Below the pieces are notes generated by a model. That model worked only from the letters and a program-made list of their open reading frames with translations. It was not told where the DNA came from and ran no database searches. From assembly GCA_028768525.1 (NCBI GenBank), contig CP054837.1, positions 5,328,001 through 5,392,000 on the forward strand: a stretch of 64,000 nt of DNA, read 5' to 3'. This document shows positions 25,497 to 33,511 of this stretch, in pieces; the stretch's first letter is position 1, and each line of letters begins with the position of its first letter. Position numbers and translations under genes: made by a program. Source of the stretch: Desulfobacter sp. GTDB taxonomy: Bacteria > Desulfobacterota > Desulfobacteria > Desulfobacterales > Desulfobacteraceae.

Positions 25497-26962
25497 ACCC
25501 CCTCAATATTTTTAAATACCCGTTCAAACCGGACCAGGGCCTGGTCTATGATCTCATCGGTATCGGCCGCCGAGGTATAGAGCCTGGAGCCGGCCAGGGT
25601 GACGATCCCCTCTGCCATGTAGGCGGCCCCCATTTCCTCCATCACTTCTTTTCTGGCATGGATTTCCTTGATGGTGCCCGGGATTTTCCAGGGGCGGTTC
25701 CAGGGGATGTGAAAAAGCATGGTGCCCACGGTTTCCAGGTGGCAGATGGAGCCCTGGTTGAATGCCACAAAGGGAAGGTTGTACTTGGTGATCAGCCGGT
25801 CCAGCCCTTGGGTGAGGCGGTCGCCGGCCCGGCCGGCCTTTACAGCGGCGTTGGTCTTTTCGATTTCGCACAGGGTGAGGTAGCCGGCGGCGGCGCTTAA
25901 GGGGTTGGCGGCCATGGTGCCCCCCACCAGGGCTTTTTTGATGCCGCTCTGGATGCCGGCGGCCAGATAGGCCATGTACTCTTTTTTGCCGCCCAGGCCG
26001 CCTGCCGAGGGGTAGCCCCCGGCAATGATTTTGCCGAAGACGGTGAGGTCCGGGGTGACGTTGAAATAGCCCTGGGCCCCGCCCATGCCCAGCCGGAAGG
26101 CCGTGACCACTTCGTCGAAGATGAGCAGGGCCCCGTATTTGTCGCAGAGGGCACGGACACGGGCGTTGAAATCTTTGTCCAGGGGGCGGGTGCCGCTTTC
26201 CGGACCGATGGGCTCCATGATCACGGCGGCGGTGCCCCCCCGGAATTTGTTGCGCCACAATTTTTTTTCCAGATCCCGGATATCGTTGGGAAAGAATTCC
26301 TGGGTGTACTTAAAGCAGTTTTTCGGCACCCCGTGGGCCTCCAGGTGCTTTATGCCGGGCAGGCGGATGCCGTAGGCCAGCTGATCGGACCAGCCGTGGT
26401 AGGCCCCGCCCATTTTCAGCACATATTTCTTTTTGGTGGCCAGGCGGGCGATGCGGATGGCGGCCATGTCGGCCTCGGTGCCGGAGCCCAGCATGCGGAA
26501 CATTTCAACTCCCTGCATATGCCGGGCCACCTTCTGGGCGAGCTTGAGTTCGTATTCGTGGAAAAGCCCGGTGACCGGGCCGCAGGTGTTGAGCAGATCA
26601 ATGACCTGCTTCCTTATCGATTCCGGGTTGGAGCCCAGCAGGGTGGGCCCCCCGGCCTGGAGAAAGTCGATGTATTCATTGCCGTCCAGGTCCTTGAGGT
26701 AGGGGCCGGCCGCCTGGGTGAAGACCAGGGGAAAGGGGACGTTAAAGGCCAGATTATGCTGGACCCCCCCGGGGATGAATTGTTTGGCCTCGTTTATTCT
26801 GATTTTTGATTTTTTGCAATTGGTGTCGAACCAATCCATATAGGCGTTCAGGGCCTCTTTTTTCAGCCGCCGGATGGGGCCGGCGGTGAGGGCGTTGAGG
26901 CGGGCCAGCACGGCCCGGGTATCATGATATTGGCGAATGGCATAGCCAGTTTCGGAGTTCAT
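25493..26962 (-). CDS. Class III aminotransferase, glutamate-1-semialdehyde aminomutase-like
   Basis: The 489-residue PLP enzyme has the cofactor-binding Asp283 in F-D-E-V-V-T-A-F-R, Schiff-base Lys311 in V-F-G-K-I-I-A-G-G-Y-P, and the phosphate-binding segment G-S-G-T-E-A near 160. It is closest to the HemL/class III group, but it carries a ~50-residue N-terminal extension. Its location with an aldolase and a sugar kinase makes haem synthesis unlikely. It more probably transaminates an aldehyde or amino-sugar intermediate. Its promoter region holds a TetR operator (26989-27002). Confidence 0.85.
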   Translation of the reverse strand: MNSETGYAIRQYHDTRAVLARLNALTAGPIRRLKKEALNAYMDWFDTNCKKSKIRINEAKQFIPGGVQHNLAFNVPFPLVFTQAAGPYLKDLDGNEYIDFLQAGGPTLLGSNPESIRKQVIDLLNTCGPVTGLFHEYELKLAQKVARHMQGVEMFRMLGSGTEADMAAIRIARLATKKKYVLKMGGAYHGWSDQLAYGIRLPGIKHLEAHGVPKNCFKYTQEFFPNDIRDLEKKLWRNKFRGGTAAVIMEPIGPESGTRPLDKDFNARVRALCDKYGALLIFDEVVTAFRLGMGGAQGYFNVTPDLTVFGKIIAGGYPSAGGLGGKKEYMAYLAAGIQSGIKKALVGGTMAANPLSAAAGYLTLCEIEKTNAAVKAGRAGDRLTQGLDRLITKYNLPFVAFNQGSICHLETVGTMLFHIPWNRPWKIPGTIKEIHARKEVMEEMGAAYMAEGIVTLAGSRLYTSAADTDEIIDQALVRFERVFKNIEGV

Positions 26963-26988
26963 GGAATTTTCCTTTAAAAAGTTTTTGT

Positions 26989-27002
26989 ACTGACCAGTCA
27001 GT
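26989..27002. promoter_or_regulatory. TetR-type operator 1
   Basis: Perfect palindrome ACTGACCAGTCAGT, just downstream of a minus-strand TTGACA (27035-27030), 17 bp, TTTAAA promoter for the aminotransferase-aldolase unit. It is the sister of operator 2, 66 bp away centre to centre. Confidence 0.75.
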
Positions 27003-27045
27003 TTTTTTTAAATCAAATTCAAAAGGCGGTGTCAAGGAAAAAAAC

Positions 27046-27073
27046 TTGACCGAAACTGACCGGTCAGTATATG
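27046..27073 (+). promoter_or_regulatory. Promoter of the FGGY kinase with TetR operator 2 in its spacer
   Basis: TTGACC (27046-27051), 16-bp spacer, TATATG (27068-27073). The spacer is almost filled by the perfect palindrome ACTGACCGGTCAGT (27055-27068), so a bound repressor would block RNA polymerase. Confidence 0.7.
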
Positions 27074-27127
27074 AACCTGTAGAGGAACCCTGCCGCACCC
27101 TGACACCAAGCTAAGAGGAGGTCTTCC

Positions 27128-28717
27128 ATGTCCCATCATTTCATGGCCTATGACATCGGCACCACCGGGGCCAAAACCTGCCTGTTCCGTCTGGACAGGG
27201 AACTTGAGCTCATGGAATCTGAAGTGGTGGGGTATCCCCTGCTCACCACGGGAGACGGGGGGGCTGAGCAGCGGGCCGATGACTGGTGGGAGGCCCTTTG
27301 CCGGGGGACAAACCAGGTGCTGGCCCGGTCCGGGTGTGCAAAAGAGGATATCGCGGCGCTGTCTTTCTGCTGCCAGATGCAGGCCCTGATCCTGGTAGAC
27401 AGGGAGGGCGCTCCCGTGAGGAACCCCATGGGATACATGGACGGACGGGCCACAGCGGTGTTCAGGGAAAAGTTCGCCTCGGGTTTCCCAAGGATCGAGA
27501 ATCTTAACGCCTATAGATTGCTCAACGCCCTTTTTATTACGGGGGGGGCTGCAGGAACGGCCAAGGATCCCCTCTGGAAATACCACTGGGTCCGGGAAAA
27601 TGAGCCTAAGGCCTTCGGACGGGCTTACAAGTGGCTGGACGTCAGGGATTATCTGGCCCTTCGCTGTACCGGCAATCTCGCCATGACCCGTGATTCCGCC
27701 CATCTCACCTTCCTTTATGGTACCCGGCCGGGGAAAGAGGGGTGGTCAAATCGGCTCTGCCGGATGTTTGATGTGGATCCGGGCCACCTGCCCCCGGTGC
27801 AAACGGCCACGGAACCGGCTGGGGGGCTTTGTGCGGCGGCGGCCCGGGATCTGGGACTGGCCAAGGGAACCCCTGTGTTCAACGGGGGAGGGGACGCCTC
27901 TCTCATCCCCCTTGGCAGCGGATGCACCGACCTCTACGATACCCACGCCTATGTCGGCACCTCGGGCTGGGTCAGTACCAACGTGGACCGGCGGATGGTG
28001 GATGTAAAGCATTTTATCGCCTCCATCTGCGGGGCCGTATCCGGATCCTATAATTATATTGCAGAACAGGAAACATCGGGGCTCTGTCTGGATTGGGTGA
28101 GGGATCACCTGGCGCTGGATGCCATCGGGGTCTACCTGGAAAACCAGAGCCCCAAAGCCCTGGACAGCGACCGGCTCTACGATCTGATGAATGAAAAGGT
28201 GGGGGAAGTCGATGCCGGCGCCGGCGGCCTTATCTTTACCCCATGGCTTCACGGCAACCGCTCCCCCAGGGAAGATCCCCACGCCCGGGGCATGTTTTTC
28301 AATATCGGGCTGAACACCGGGAAACGGGCCATGATCCGGTCAGTGCTGGAGGGGATTGCCTACCATAAACGGTGGATGCTGGAGGCCATTGAACGAAAGG
28401 TGCCCCGGCAGGAGAGCCTGCGCCTGGTTGGGGGCGGGGCAAAATCCCGGGTTCTCTGCCAGATCCTGGCCGATGTGACGGATCGTGAAATCAGAGTGCC
28501 TGAAGATTCTCAAAATGTAGGGGCGGCCGGCGCAGCCATTGTCTGTGCCCTGGGGCTGAATCTCATCACATCAGTGTCCCAGGCCAAGGACCTGATCCGC
28601 ATTCCTTCCTCCTATACCCCGGATCCCATGGCCGCGGGGGTGTATGATGAAATGTTCCGGGTCTTTAAGCAGCTTTACGAAAAGAATAAATCCCTGTTCA
28701 GGGCATTGAATACCTGA
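27128..28717 (+). CDS. FGGY-family carbohydrate kinase (xylulokinase-like)
   Basis: The 529-residue enzyme has the N-terminal phosphate-1 motif D-I-G-T-T-G-A-K, the substrate region Q-M-Q-A and Y-M-D-G-R, and G-T-S-G-W-V-S-T in the C-terminal ATP-binding half. The FGGY signature region is G-A-K-S-R-V-L-C-Q-I-L-A-D-V. It phosphorylates a pentulose or related polyol with ATP; the family tests many sugars, so xylulose is only a guess. It is transcribed divergently from the aminotransferase/aldolase pair under a shared TetR site, and it converges with the tetR gene, which ends 27 bases away. Confidence 0.88.
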   Translation: MSHHFMAYDIGTTGAKTCLFRLDRELELMESEVVGYPLLTTGDGGAEQRADDWWEALCRGTNQVLARSGCAKEDIAALSFCCQMQALILVDREGAPVRNPMGYMDGRATAVFREKFASGFPRIENLNAYRLLNALFITGGAAGTAKDPLWKYHWVRENEPKAFGRAYKWLDVRDYLALRCTGNLAMTRDSAHLTFLYGTRPGKEGWSNRLCRMFDVDPGHLPPVQTATEPAGGLCAAAARDLGLAKGTPVFNGGGDASLIPLGSGCTDLYDTHAYVGTSGWVSTNVDRRMVDVKHFIASICGAVSGSYNYIAEQETSGLCLDWVRDHLALDAIGVYLENQSPKALDSDRLYDLMNEKVGEVDAGAGGLIFTPWLHGNRSPREDPHARGMFFNIGLNTGKRAMIRSVLEGIAYHKRWMLEAIERKVPRQESLRLVGGGAKSRVLCQILADVTDREIRVPEDSQNVGAAGAAIVCALGLNLITSVSQAKDLIRIPSSYTPDPMAAGVYDEMFRVFKQLYEKNKSLFRALNT

Positions 28718-28744
28718 GCCCCTGTGCCGGACGGCCCAATGGGA

Positions 28745-29347
28745 TCAACGGGCCTGGGTCAGTCCCCCGGAGAGGATGGTGAATACCGTATCGATGATGC
28801 TGTCCAGGCTGTCCCGGTCCGGGTGCTCAAGGTGGTGGCTGCACAGGGTGTCGATGATGCCGATGACGGCCATGGCCGAGAGGTGGGGGGACAGGGGGCG
28901 CAGATACCCTTTTTTCTGTCCGTATTCCAGCTGGTTTTCAATGAAATCGTTGAATTTTTTCCTGACGGACCTGATTTCATCCAGCACCTTGTGGTCAATG
29001 CCCGATGAGATTTCATTGGTGGAGATCCGGGTGATCTCCCCGTTGGCCACATAGAGGCGGATCATGGTGGCGACGATACTCCGGAAATGTTCGGGAAAGG
29101 GCAGGTCGGACGCCAGATCCGATTCAATGGTTTCCATGATCTGGTTCAGGCCCTGGGTGACCGTGGCGGCGAATAGCTTGGATTTGCTGGAATAATTATA
29201 GTAAAGGGTGCCCTTGGCCACGCCGGCCATTTCTGCAATTTCGTCCATTTTGGCCTGGTGGAACCCCTTTTGGGAAAAGGCAATGCCTGCTGCCTCAAGT
29301 ATTTTTTCTTTTTTCAGGCCGGTTTTTTTTAAGGGCGCGTGGGACAT
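28745..29347 (-). CDS. TetR/AcrR-family transcriptional repressor
   Basis: The 200-residue protein has a typical N-terminal TetR helix-turn-helix (residues about 14-60: I-L-E-A-A-G-I-A-F-S-Q-K-G-F-H, then M-A-G-V-A-K-G-T-L-Y-Y-N-Y-S-S-K) and a helical ligand-binding domain of the TetR_C type. It most likely binds the two 14-bp palindromes at 26989 and 27055 and represses the kinase and aminotransferase/aldolase genes until an intermediate binds. Linkage and operator type support this; binding is not shown. Confidence 0.88.
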   Translation of the reverse strand: MSHAPLKKTGLKKEKILEAAGIAFSQKGFHQAKMDEIAEMAGVAKGTLYYNYSSKSKLFAATVTQGLNQIMETIESDLASDLPFPEHFRSIVATMIRLYVANGEITRISTNEISSGIDHKVLDEIRSVRKKFNDFIENQLEYGQKKGYLRPLSPHLSAMAVIGIIDTLCSHHLEHPDRDSLDSIIDTVFTILSGGLTQAR

Positions 29348-29636
29348 CTGGTTACCTTTTCCTTTTATGGTCCGATTTTGCGGGCCGGTTTAACACCGTT
29401 GCTTTTTAAGCATGTCAATAACAGAAGATGTATCGATTTTCAATTCCTTAGCATTCAAATGCCGTTTTGCACGGTCACATGGGGGGAGGCAATGGCGGTG
29501 GCCGGGGCGGGAAAGCCCTTGAACCTGCCCTTTTGGCTGCATGGGGCGCACCATGTTGCCGATTTTTTGAAAATCCGGTATACCGGAGCAGCAGGTGGCG
29601 GGATGTGGATATGATAATCGAAAAAACGGAGAGCAG

Positions 29637-30320
29637 ATGGCGGCATCAGCCCTGGGATGCAGTGCGGCATTTTTTGACGTTGACCATACCTTGATCCGGG
29701 GGGATACCCAGGCGCTGGAGTTCCGCCGTTACCCGGCGGGAAAACGGGGATCACCCAGGTATATCCGGGAACTTGGCCGTGTGGCGGCCGGGTGGGCGGC
29801 ATTCCAGGCGGGGCGGATTTCCCTGACCCGGCAGAACGAGATATATCTGACAACCTATCGGGGCCGGACCGCTGAGGCCCTGTCGCGGTCCGGCAGGGTC
29901 CTGTATGAGGAAACTGTCTCCTCAAGGTTTATTGCCGGTGCCCTGGGCCTGCTGCACTACCACCGCCGGCGGGGGGATTTCATCATATTTGTTTCCGCTT
30001 CCACGCCCCACCTTCTGGCACCCCTGGCAGGGGCCTTGAATCCAGATTACCTTTTCTGCACCGAACTTGAATTTGACAGCCGGGGCAGGGCCACGGGCCG
30101 AAGCGCGGGCGGCATCTGCGCCGAGGAAAAAAAGGCGGAAATCGTCCGGGCATTTGTCAGTGACAAGGGGATTGATCCGGGCGTCTGCCACGCCTATTCC
30201 GACCACCATTCGGACATCCCGCTTCTCTCCTGCCTGGGCCGTCCAGCCGCCGTAAATCCCACCCCTGAACTTGCGGCCCATGCCAGGCAAATGGGCTGGC
30301 CGGTCTATCGTTTCCGTTGA
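29637..30320 (+). CDS. HAD-superfamily subclass IB hydrolase (SerB-like phosphatase)
   Basis: From ATG 29637 (after CGGAGAGC) the product has 227 residues. It shows nucleophile motif I F-F-D-V-D-H-T-L-I (Asp14, Asp16), motif II S-A-S-T-P-H-L near 115, and motif III with Lys in E-E-K-K-A-E and the Y-S-D-H-H-S-D acidic pair. This pattern belongs to the IB group that includes phosphoserine phosphatase and many lipid or small-molecule phosphatases. The longer in-frame start at 29595 adds a sequence without similarity. There is no operon partner, and the substrate is unknown. Confidence 0.8.
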   Translation: MAASALGCSAAFFDVDHTLIRGDTQALEFRRYPAGKRGSPRYIRELGRVAAGWAAFQAGRISLTRQNEIYLTTYRGRTAEALSRSGRVLYEETVSSRFIAGALGLLHYHRRRGDFIIFVSASTPHLLAPLAGALNPDYLFCTELEFDSRGRATGRSAGGICAEEKKAEIVRAFVSDKGIDPGVCHAYSDHHSDIPLLSCLGRPAAVNPTPELAAHARQMGWPVYRFR

Positions 30321-30364
30321 ATGCTTCCGGGGGAGGGTTTATCTGCCGGGCTCCCTTCCTGCTG

Positions 30365-31261
30365 CTACTCCCGGGCCCGCCTGATCATGAGCCGGGTGCA
30401 GTTCATGATATTGGTTTCGGTGTATAGGGCGAATTCGTCCTTGTATGATTCCCCAAATAATTCTTTGATGAGCGCTTCGTCCGGCAGCCGGGTTTTTCTG
30501 ATCCGGGAGATCATGGTGCGGGCTTCTTTTTCTGCCTGGAATGGTGCGTTTACAGCCTCCCTGCCGGTGATCGGACCCTGGTGGGCCGGGCAGATGATGG
30601 CCGGTGCTGCCGCCTTGATCATATCAATGGTGGCAAGGTAATCCCGGGCATTGGTGAAAAACAGGGGCCACAGGGCCCTGCCGGGAAAATAAAATCCCAG
30701 GGAGTCCGAGCAGAACAGGGCACGGTCCTGTTCCATCCGGGCGATGAGGTTGGCCGGGGAATGCCCTTTGACCGGGATCAGATCCAGAACGGTGCCGCCC
30801 CCAAGGTCCAGCCGGGTCTCGGTTTCGATTTCCCGGGCCGCTGCCAGGTCCGGAACGGTTTCCAGGCTGGGGCGCCCGGGACGGATACCCATTTTTTCCA
30901 GGCCCAGTGAGATGCTCCTGTCTTCCTTGACCAGGGCCGGTCCGGCTTTGGGGTGGGAAATAAAATCAGATGCCCCCCGGCCGGCCAGGACCCGGGCCCC
31001 GGGGAAACGCGCCATCAGTCCGGGCAGGCCTGTGATATGATCTGAATGGGGGTGGCTGACCACCAGGTAATCCGGCGCTATATCCAGTTTTTCCAGCTGG
31101 GCAATGACATTGTCCGTGATTCCGGAAACCCCGGTTTCAAACAGGGCGTTTTTTTGGGCGCCCGTGATCAGCACCAGGTTGAAAAAATAATTGCCAAGCA
31201 CCCGGATCCGCGGTGTCAGAACCAGGGGAAATCTGTGTTCAGGGATATAATGGGTTTTCAT
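30365..31261 (-). CDS. Metallo-beta-lactamase-fold hydrolase
   Basis: The 298 residues carry the dinuclear metal motif S-H-P-H-S-D-H (His70, His72, Asp74, His75), a later G-H-S-P-A-N loop, an S-D-S-L-G-F aspartate and a final P-A-H-Q-G-P histidine. The C-terminal ~70 residues are helical. It probably hydrolyses a thioester or lactone; the family is broad. It runs in the same direction as the PAS/sigma-54 regulator gene ending 35 bases upstream of its start, so the two may be one unit. Confidence 0.83.
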   Translation of the reverse strand: MKTHYIPEHRFPLVLTPRIRVLGNYFFNLVLITGAQKNALFETGVSGITDNVIAQLEKLDIAPDYLVVSHPHSDHITGLPGLMARFPGARVLAGRGASDFISHPKAGPALVKEDRSISLGLEKMGIRPGRPSLETVPDLAAAREIETETRLDLGGGTVLDLIPVKGHSPANLIARMEQDRALFCSDSLGFYFPGRALWPLFFTNARDYLATIDMIKAAAPAIICPAHQGPITGREAVNAPFQAEKEARTMISRIRKTRLPDEALIKELFGESYKDEFALYTETNIMNCTRLMIRRARE

Positions 31262-31295
31262 GATCAGGCCTTTTTATTTCCATGGCATCTGCAGG

Positions 31296-32705
31296 TTAGC
31301 TCGTTTTTTGCAGGGGAATATCCCATTTTTTCATATATTTCCAGACGGCGGTTCTGCTTTTGTTGATCCGCCTGCCCACTTCCGCCTTGTTCCAGTGGCA
31401 GTCTTCGAGCAGTTGAATCAGTTCTTCTTTTGTGATTTTTTTATTATAGGTGGGGGGGCGGGTACCGGGCAAGGCGCCGGTATCGGTCATGGGAAAGCTG
31501 TTTGAGCGTCCTTTTTCCCGGATTTCTATGGGCAGATCCTTTAATTCGATCCGGCCGGTCTCACACAGGACAAAGGCATGTTCTATGGCATTTTCAAGTT
31601 CCCTGACGTTTCCGGGCCATGGGTGTTCGATGATGGCTTTCATGGCCTCTGAACTGACCTTTGATATGTTTTTTTTCTCCCGGTCATTCCCCTTTTTTAT
31701 GAAGTGGTTCACCAGCAGCGGGATATCATCTCTTCTGTGTTTCAGCGGGGGCACATGAATGGGAAAAACCTTGAGCCGGTAAAATAAATCTTCACGAAAG
31801 GTGCCTTCCCGGGTTAATTGAAAAAGGTCCTTGTGGGTGGCGGCAATAATACGGATATCGACTTTGATTTTTTTTGAATCCCCCACCCGTTCAATTTCCC
31901 TTTCCTGGATGACCCGCAGCAGCTTTACCTGCATGTACGGGGTCAATTCCCCGATTTCATCCAGAAAAATGGTTCCCTGGTCCGCCTGTTCAAACCGGCC
32001 CTTGCGGTCACGGTGGGCCCCTGTAAATGCGCCTTTCACATGGCCGAACAATTCACTTTCAAGCAGGGTCTCAGACAGCGCGGAGCAATTTACCGTGATC
32101 ATGGGGTTGTCGGCATTTTCGCTGTTGTAATGGATGGCCCCTGCCACCAGTTCTTTGCCGGTGCCGCTGTCTCCCTGAATAAGGATGTTGGCCCGGCTGC
32201 TTGCCGCGGCACGGATGGCATCAAACACATTCTGCATGGCCGTGCTTTTGCCGATGATATTGCCGAGTTTATGCACCTTTTTAAGTTTTCTCTGGGCATC
32301 TTCGGCACTCTGTTTCAGTTTTTGCAATTCCGTCAGATCCGTAATGGTTTCCACAATGCCGAGAACATGTCCCTCACGGTCCTTGGACAGTCTTGCGTTT
32401 TTAATCACAGGAACATCATAGCCGCCCTTGTGGCGGATAAAGCATTCTTTTGCCTCAGTTTTTCCATGCTCCACCACACCGCATTTATGGATGTCGGCCG
32501 GGCATTTTTTACCAAAGCACCGGCTGCATTCGATCAGGCTGCAGGTCTTGCCGACGGCTTCTTCTGCCGTATAGCCGCTGATCTTTTCCATTGATTTGTT
32601 CCAGGCGGTGATGGTTCCGTTGGCATCCAGGGTAAACAGCCCCTCGGCCATTGTATCAAGGATCTGGTTGAGAAAATCCACATTCCATAATTCGTGTGTT
32701 TTCAT
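31296..32705 (-). CDS. PAS-containing sigma-54 activator (Cys-rich PAS)
   Basis: The 469-residue enhancer-binding protein has an N-terminal PAS domain (about 8-125) with clustered cysteines at 55, 60, 63, 68, 75 and 88. A short coiled coil leads to a sigma-54 AAA+ domain (G-D-S-G-T-G-K-E Walker A, G-A-F-T-G-A, F-L-D-E-I-G-E Walker B), and a Fis-type helix-turn-helix ends the chain (K-A-E-V-G-R-R-I-N-K-S-R-T-A-V-W-K). It has no receiver domain, so the PAS itself should sense redox state or a ligand. The protein at 52674 is a close paralogue. It is divergent from the thioredoxin/ASKHA unit, whose promoter region carries GTTAC boxes. Confidence 0.92.
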   Translation of the reverse strand: MKTHELWNVDFLNQILDTMAEGLFTLDANGTITAWNKSMEKISGYTAEEAVGKTCSLIECSRCFGKKCPADIHKCGVVEHGKTEAKECFIRHKGGYDVPVIKNARLSKDREGHVLGIVETITDLTELQKLKQSAEDAQRKLKKVHKLGNIIGKSTAMQNVFDAIRAAASSRANILIQGDSGTGKELVAGAIHYNSENADNPMITVNCSALSETLLESELFGHVKGAFTGAHRDRKGRFEQADQGTIFLDEIGELTPYMQVKLLRVIQEREIERVGDSKKIKVDIRIIAATHKDLFQLTREGTFREDLFYRLKVFPIHVPPLKHRRDDIPLLVNHFIKKGNDREKKNISKVSSEAMKAIIEHPWPGNVRELENAIEHAFVLCETGRIELKDLPIEIREKGRSNSFPMTDTGALPGTRPPTYNKKITKEELIQLLEDCHWNKAEVGRRINKSRTAVWKYMKKWDIPLQKTS

Positions 32706-32908
32706 TCTGTTATCCCATATGCAGTATAATGAAAATTTTAGATTGTAACGTTACCTCTATTTTGAGTGATTTGCAATATACAAGAGGCAATAATCCCCGC
32801 AGGATTGGACTTTTCCCTTTTCAATCCCCTGCCGCTGGATTATAAATATAGGTGATGCGATATCTTGTCTTTTTGGGGCTAAGATTGAAATGTAACCCTT
32901 CTCCCGAT

Positions 32909-32925
32909 GCGTTACTTATCGTTAC
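32909..32925 (+). promoter_or_regulatory. Tandem GTTAC box, activator-site candidate
   Basis: GCGTTAC and CGTTAC are separated by 4 bp, about 128 bp upstream of the sigma-54-like element at 33054. Similar boxes occur at 40790, 52598 and 61426-61485. Confidence 0.5.
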
Positions 32926-33053
32926 ATGGCGCCATGGGGTTGCGCATTGGTTTCGCTGCCATCGCAGTTTCAATGGCGTTTCGCAATGAATTTACAGGCG
33001 CCTTTCCCTTTTACGGCGGGTAAAATCTGATTATAAGGCCCGCGTTAAATGCC

Positions 33054-33069
33054 TGGCATGGAATTTGAT
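33054..33069 (+). promoter_or_regulatory. Sigma-54-like promoter of the thioredoxin/ASKHA unit
   Basis: TGGCATG-N4-TTGAT: a full -24 element, and a -12 element with one change from TTGC. Start expected near 33081. Confidence 0.5.
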
Positions 33070-33175
33070 GCTCTATCATTTTAATATTTTATAGTTTTGT
33101 CTATTTGTCTATAGGGTGTTCAGAATTTGTTATGAACAATTGTTCACTCGAACAAAGCCATAAAGGATATGCAAA

Positions 33176-33475
33176 ATGAACATGAATGTTTTCTTGGCAA
33201 GCATTAAAGAGGGGGTTGTCGTGGCTGATTTCGGTGCTTCCTGGTGCAGTCCATGCCGGACGATGGAGCCGATAATTGAACAGGTGATCCGGAATTGCCA
33301 GGGAAGAGCCACCATCATGAAAATTGATATTGATTCCCAAAAATCCCTTGCCACAGATTTCATGGTTCAAAGCATTCCCACCCTGATTCTGTTTAAAGAC
33401 GGAAAAGAGATCAAGAGAATGGTCGGCCTTAAATCCCGGTCAGTGATTGAAAAGTGGTTGAATGAGGCCCTTTAA
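33176..33475 (+). CDS. Thioredoxin
   Basis: The 99-residue thioredoxin fold has the active site W-C-S-P-C (Cys24, Cys27) and the cis-proline segment S-I-P-T-L. The more common C-G-P-C is replaced by C-S-P-C. It is cytoplasmic, with no signal peptide. AAAGGA precedes the ATG. It is followed 36 bases later by the ASKHA ferredoxin protein, so it may keep that protein or its target reduced. Confidence 0.9.
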   Translation: MNMNVFLASIKEGVVVADFGASWCSPCRTMEPIIEQVIRNCQGRATIMKIDIDSQKSLATDFMVQSIPTLILFKDGKEIKRMVGLKSRSVIEKWLNEAL

Positions 33476-33511
33476 CATGTCGTTCCAACCTGATTGTGCG
33501 GAGGAAAAAAC

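Larger units (their letters stand above)
32706..33175. other. Divergent regulatory region with GTTAC boxes
   Basis: It contains the palindrome GTAACGTTAC (32745-32754), which lies about 17 bp upstream of a minus-strand TATACT for the activator gene. It also holds a tandem GCGTTAC-TTAT-CGTTAC (32909-32925) and a sigma-54-like element at 33054-33069 toward the thioredoxin gene. Confidence 0.55.

Noticed and set aside
32926..32945. Sigma-54-like element TGGCGCC...TTGC
   Set aside because: GG and GC are 12 bp apart, two more than the element allows; the one at 33054 has correct spacing.
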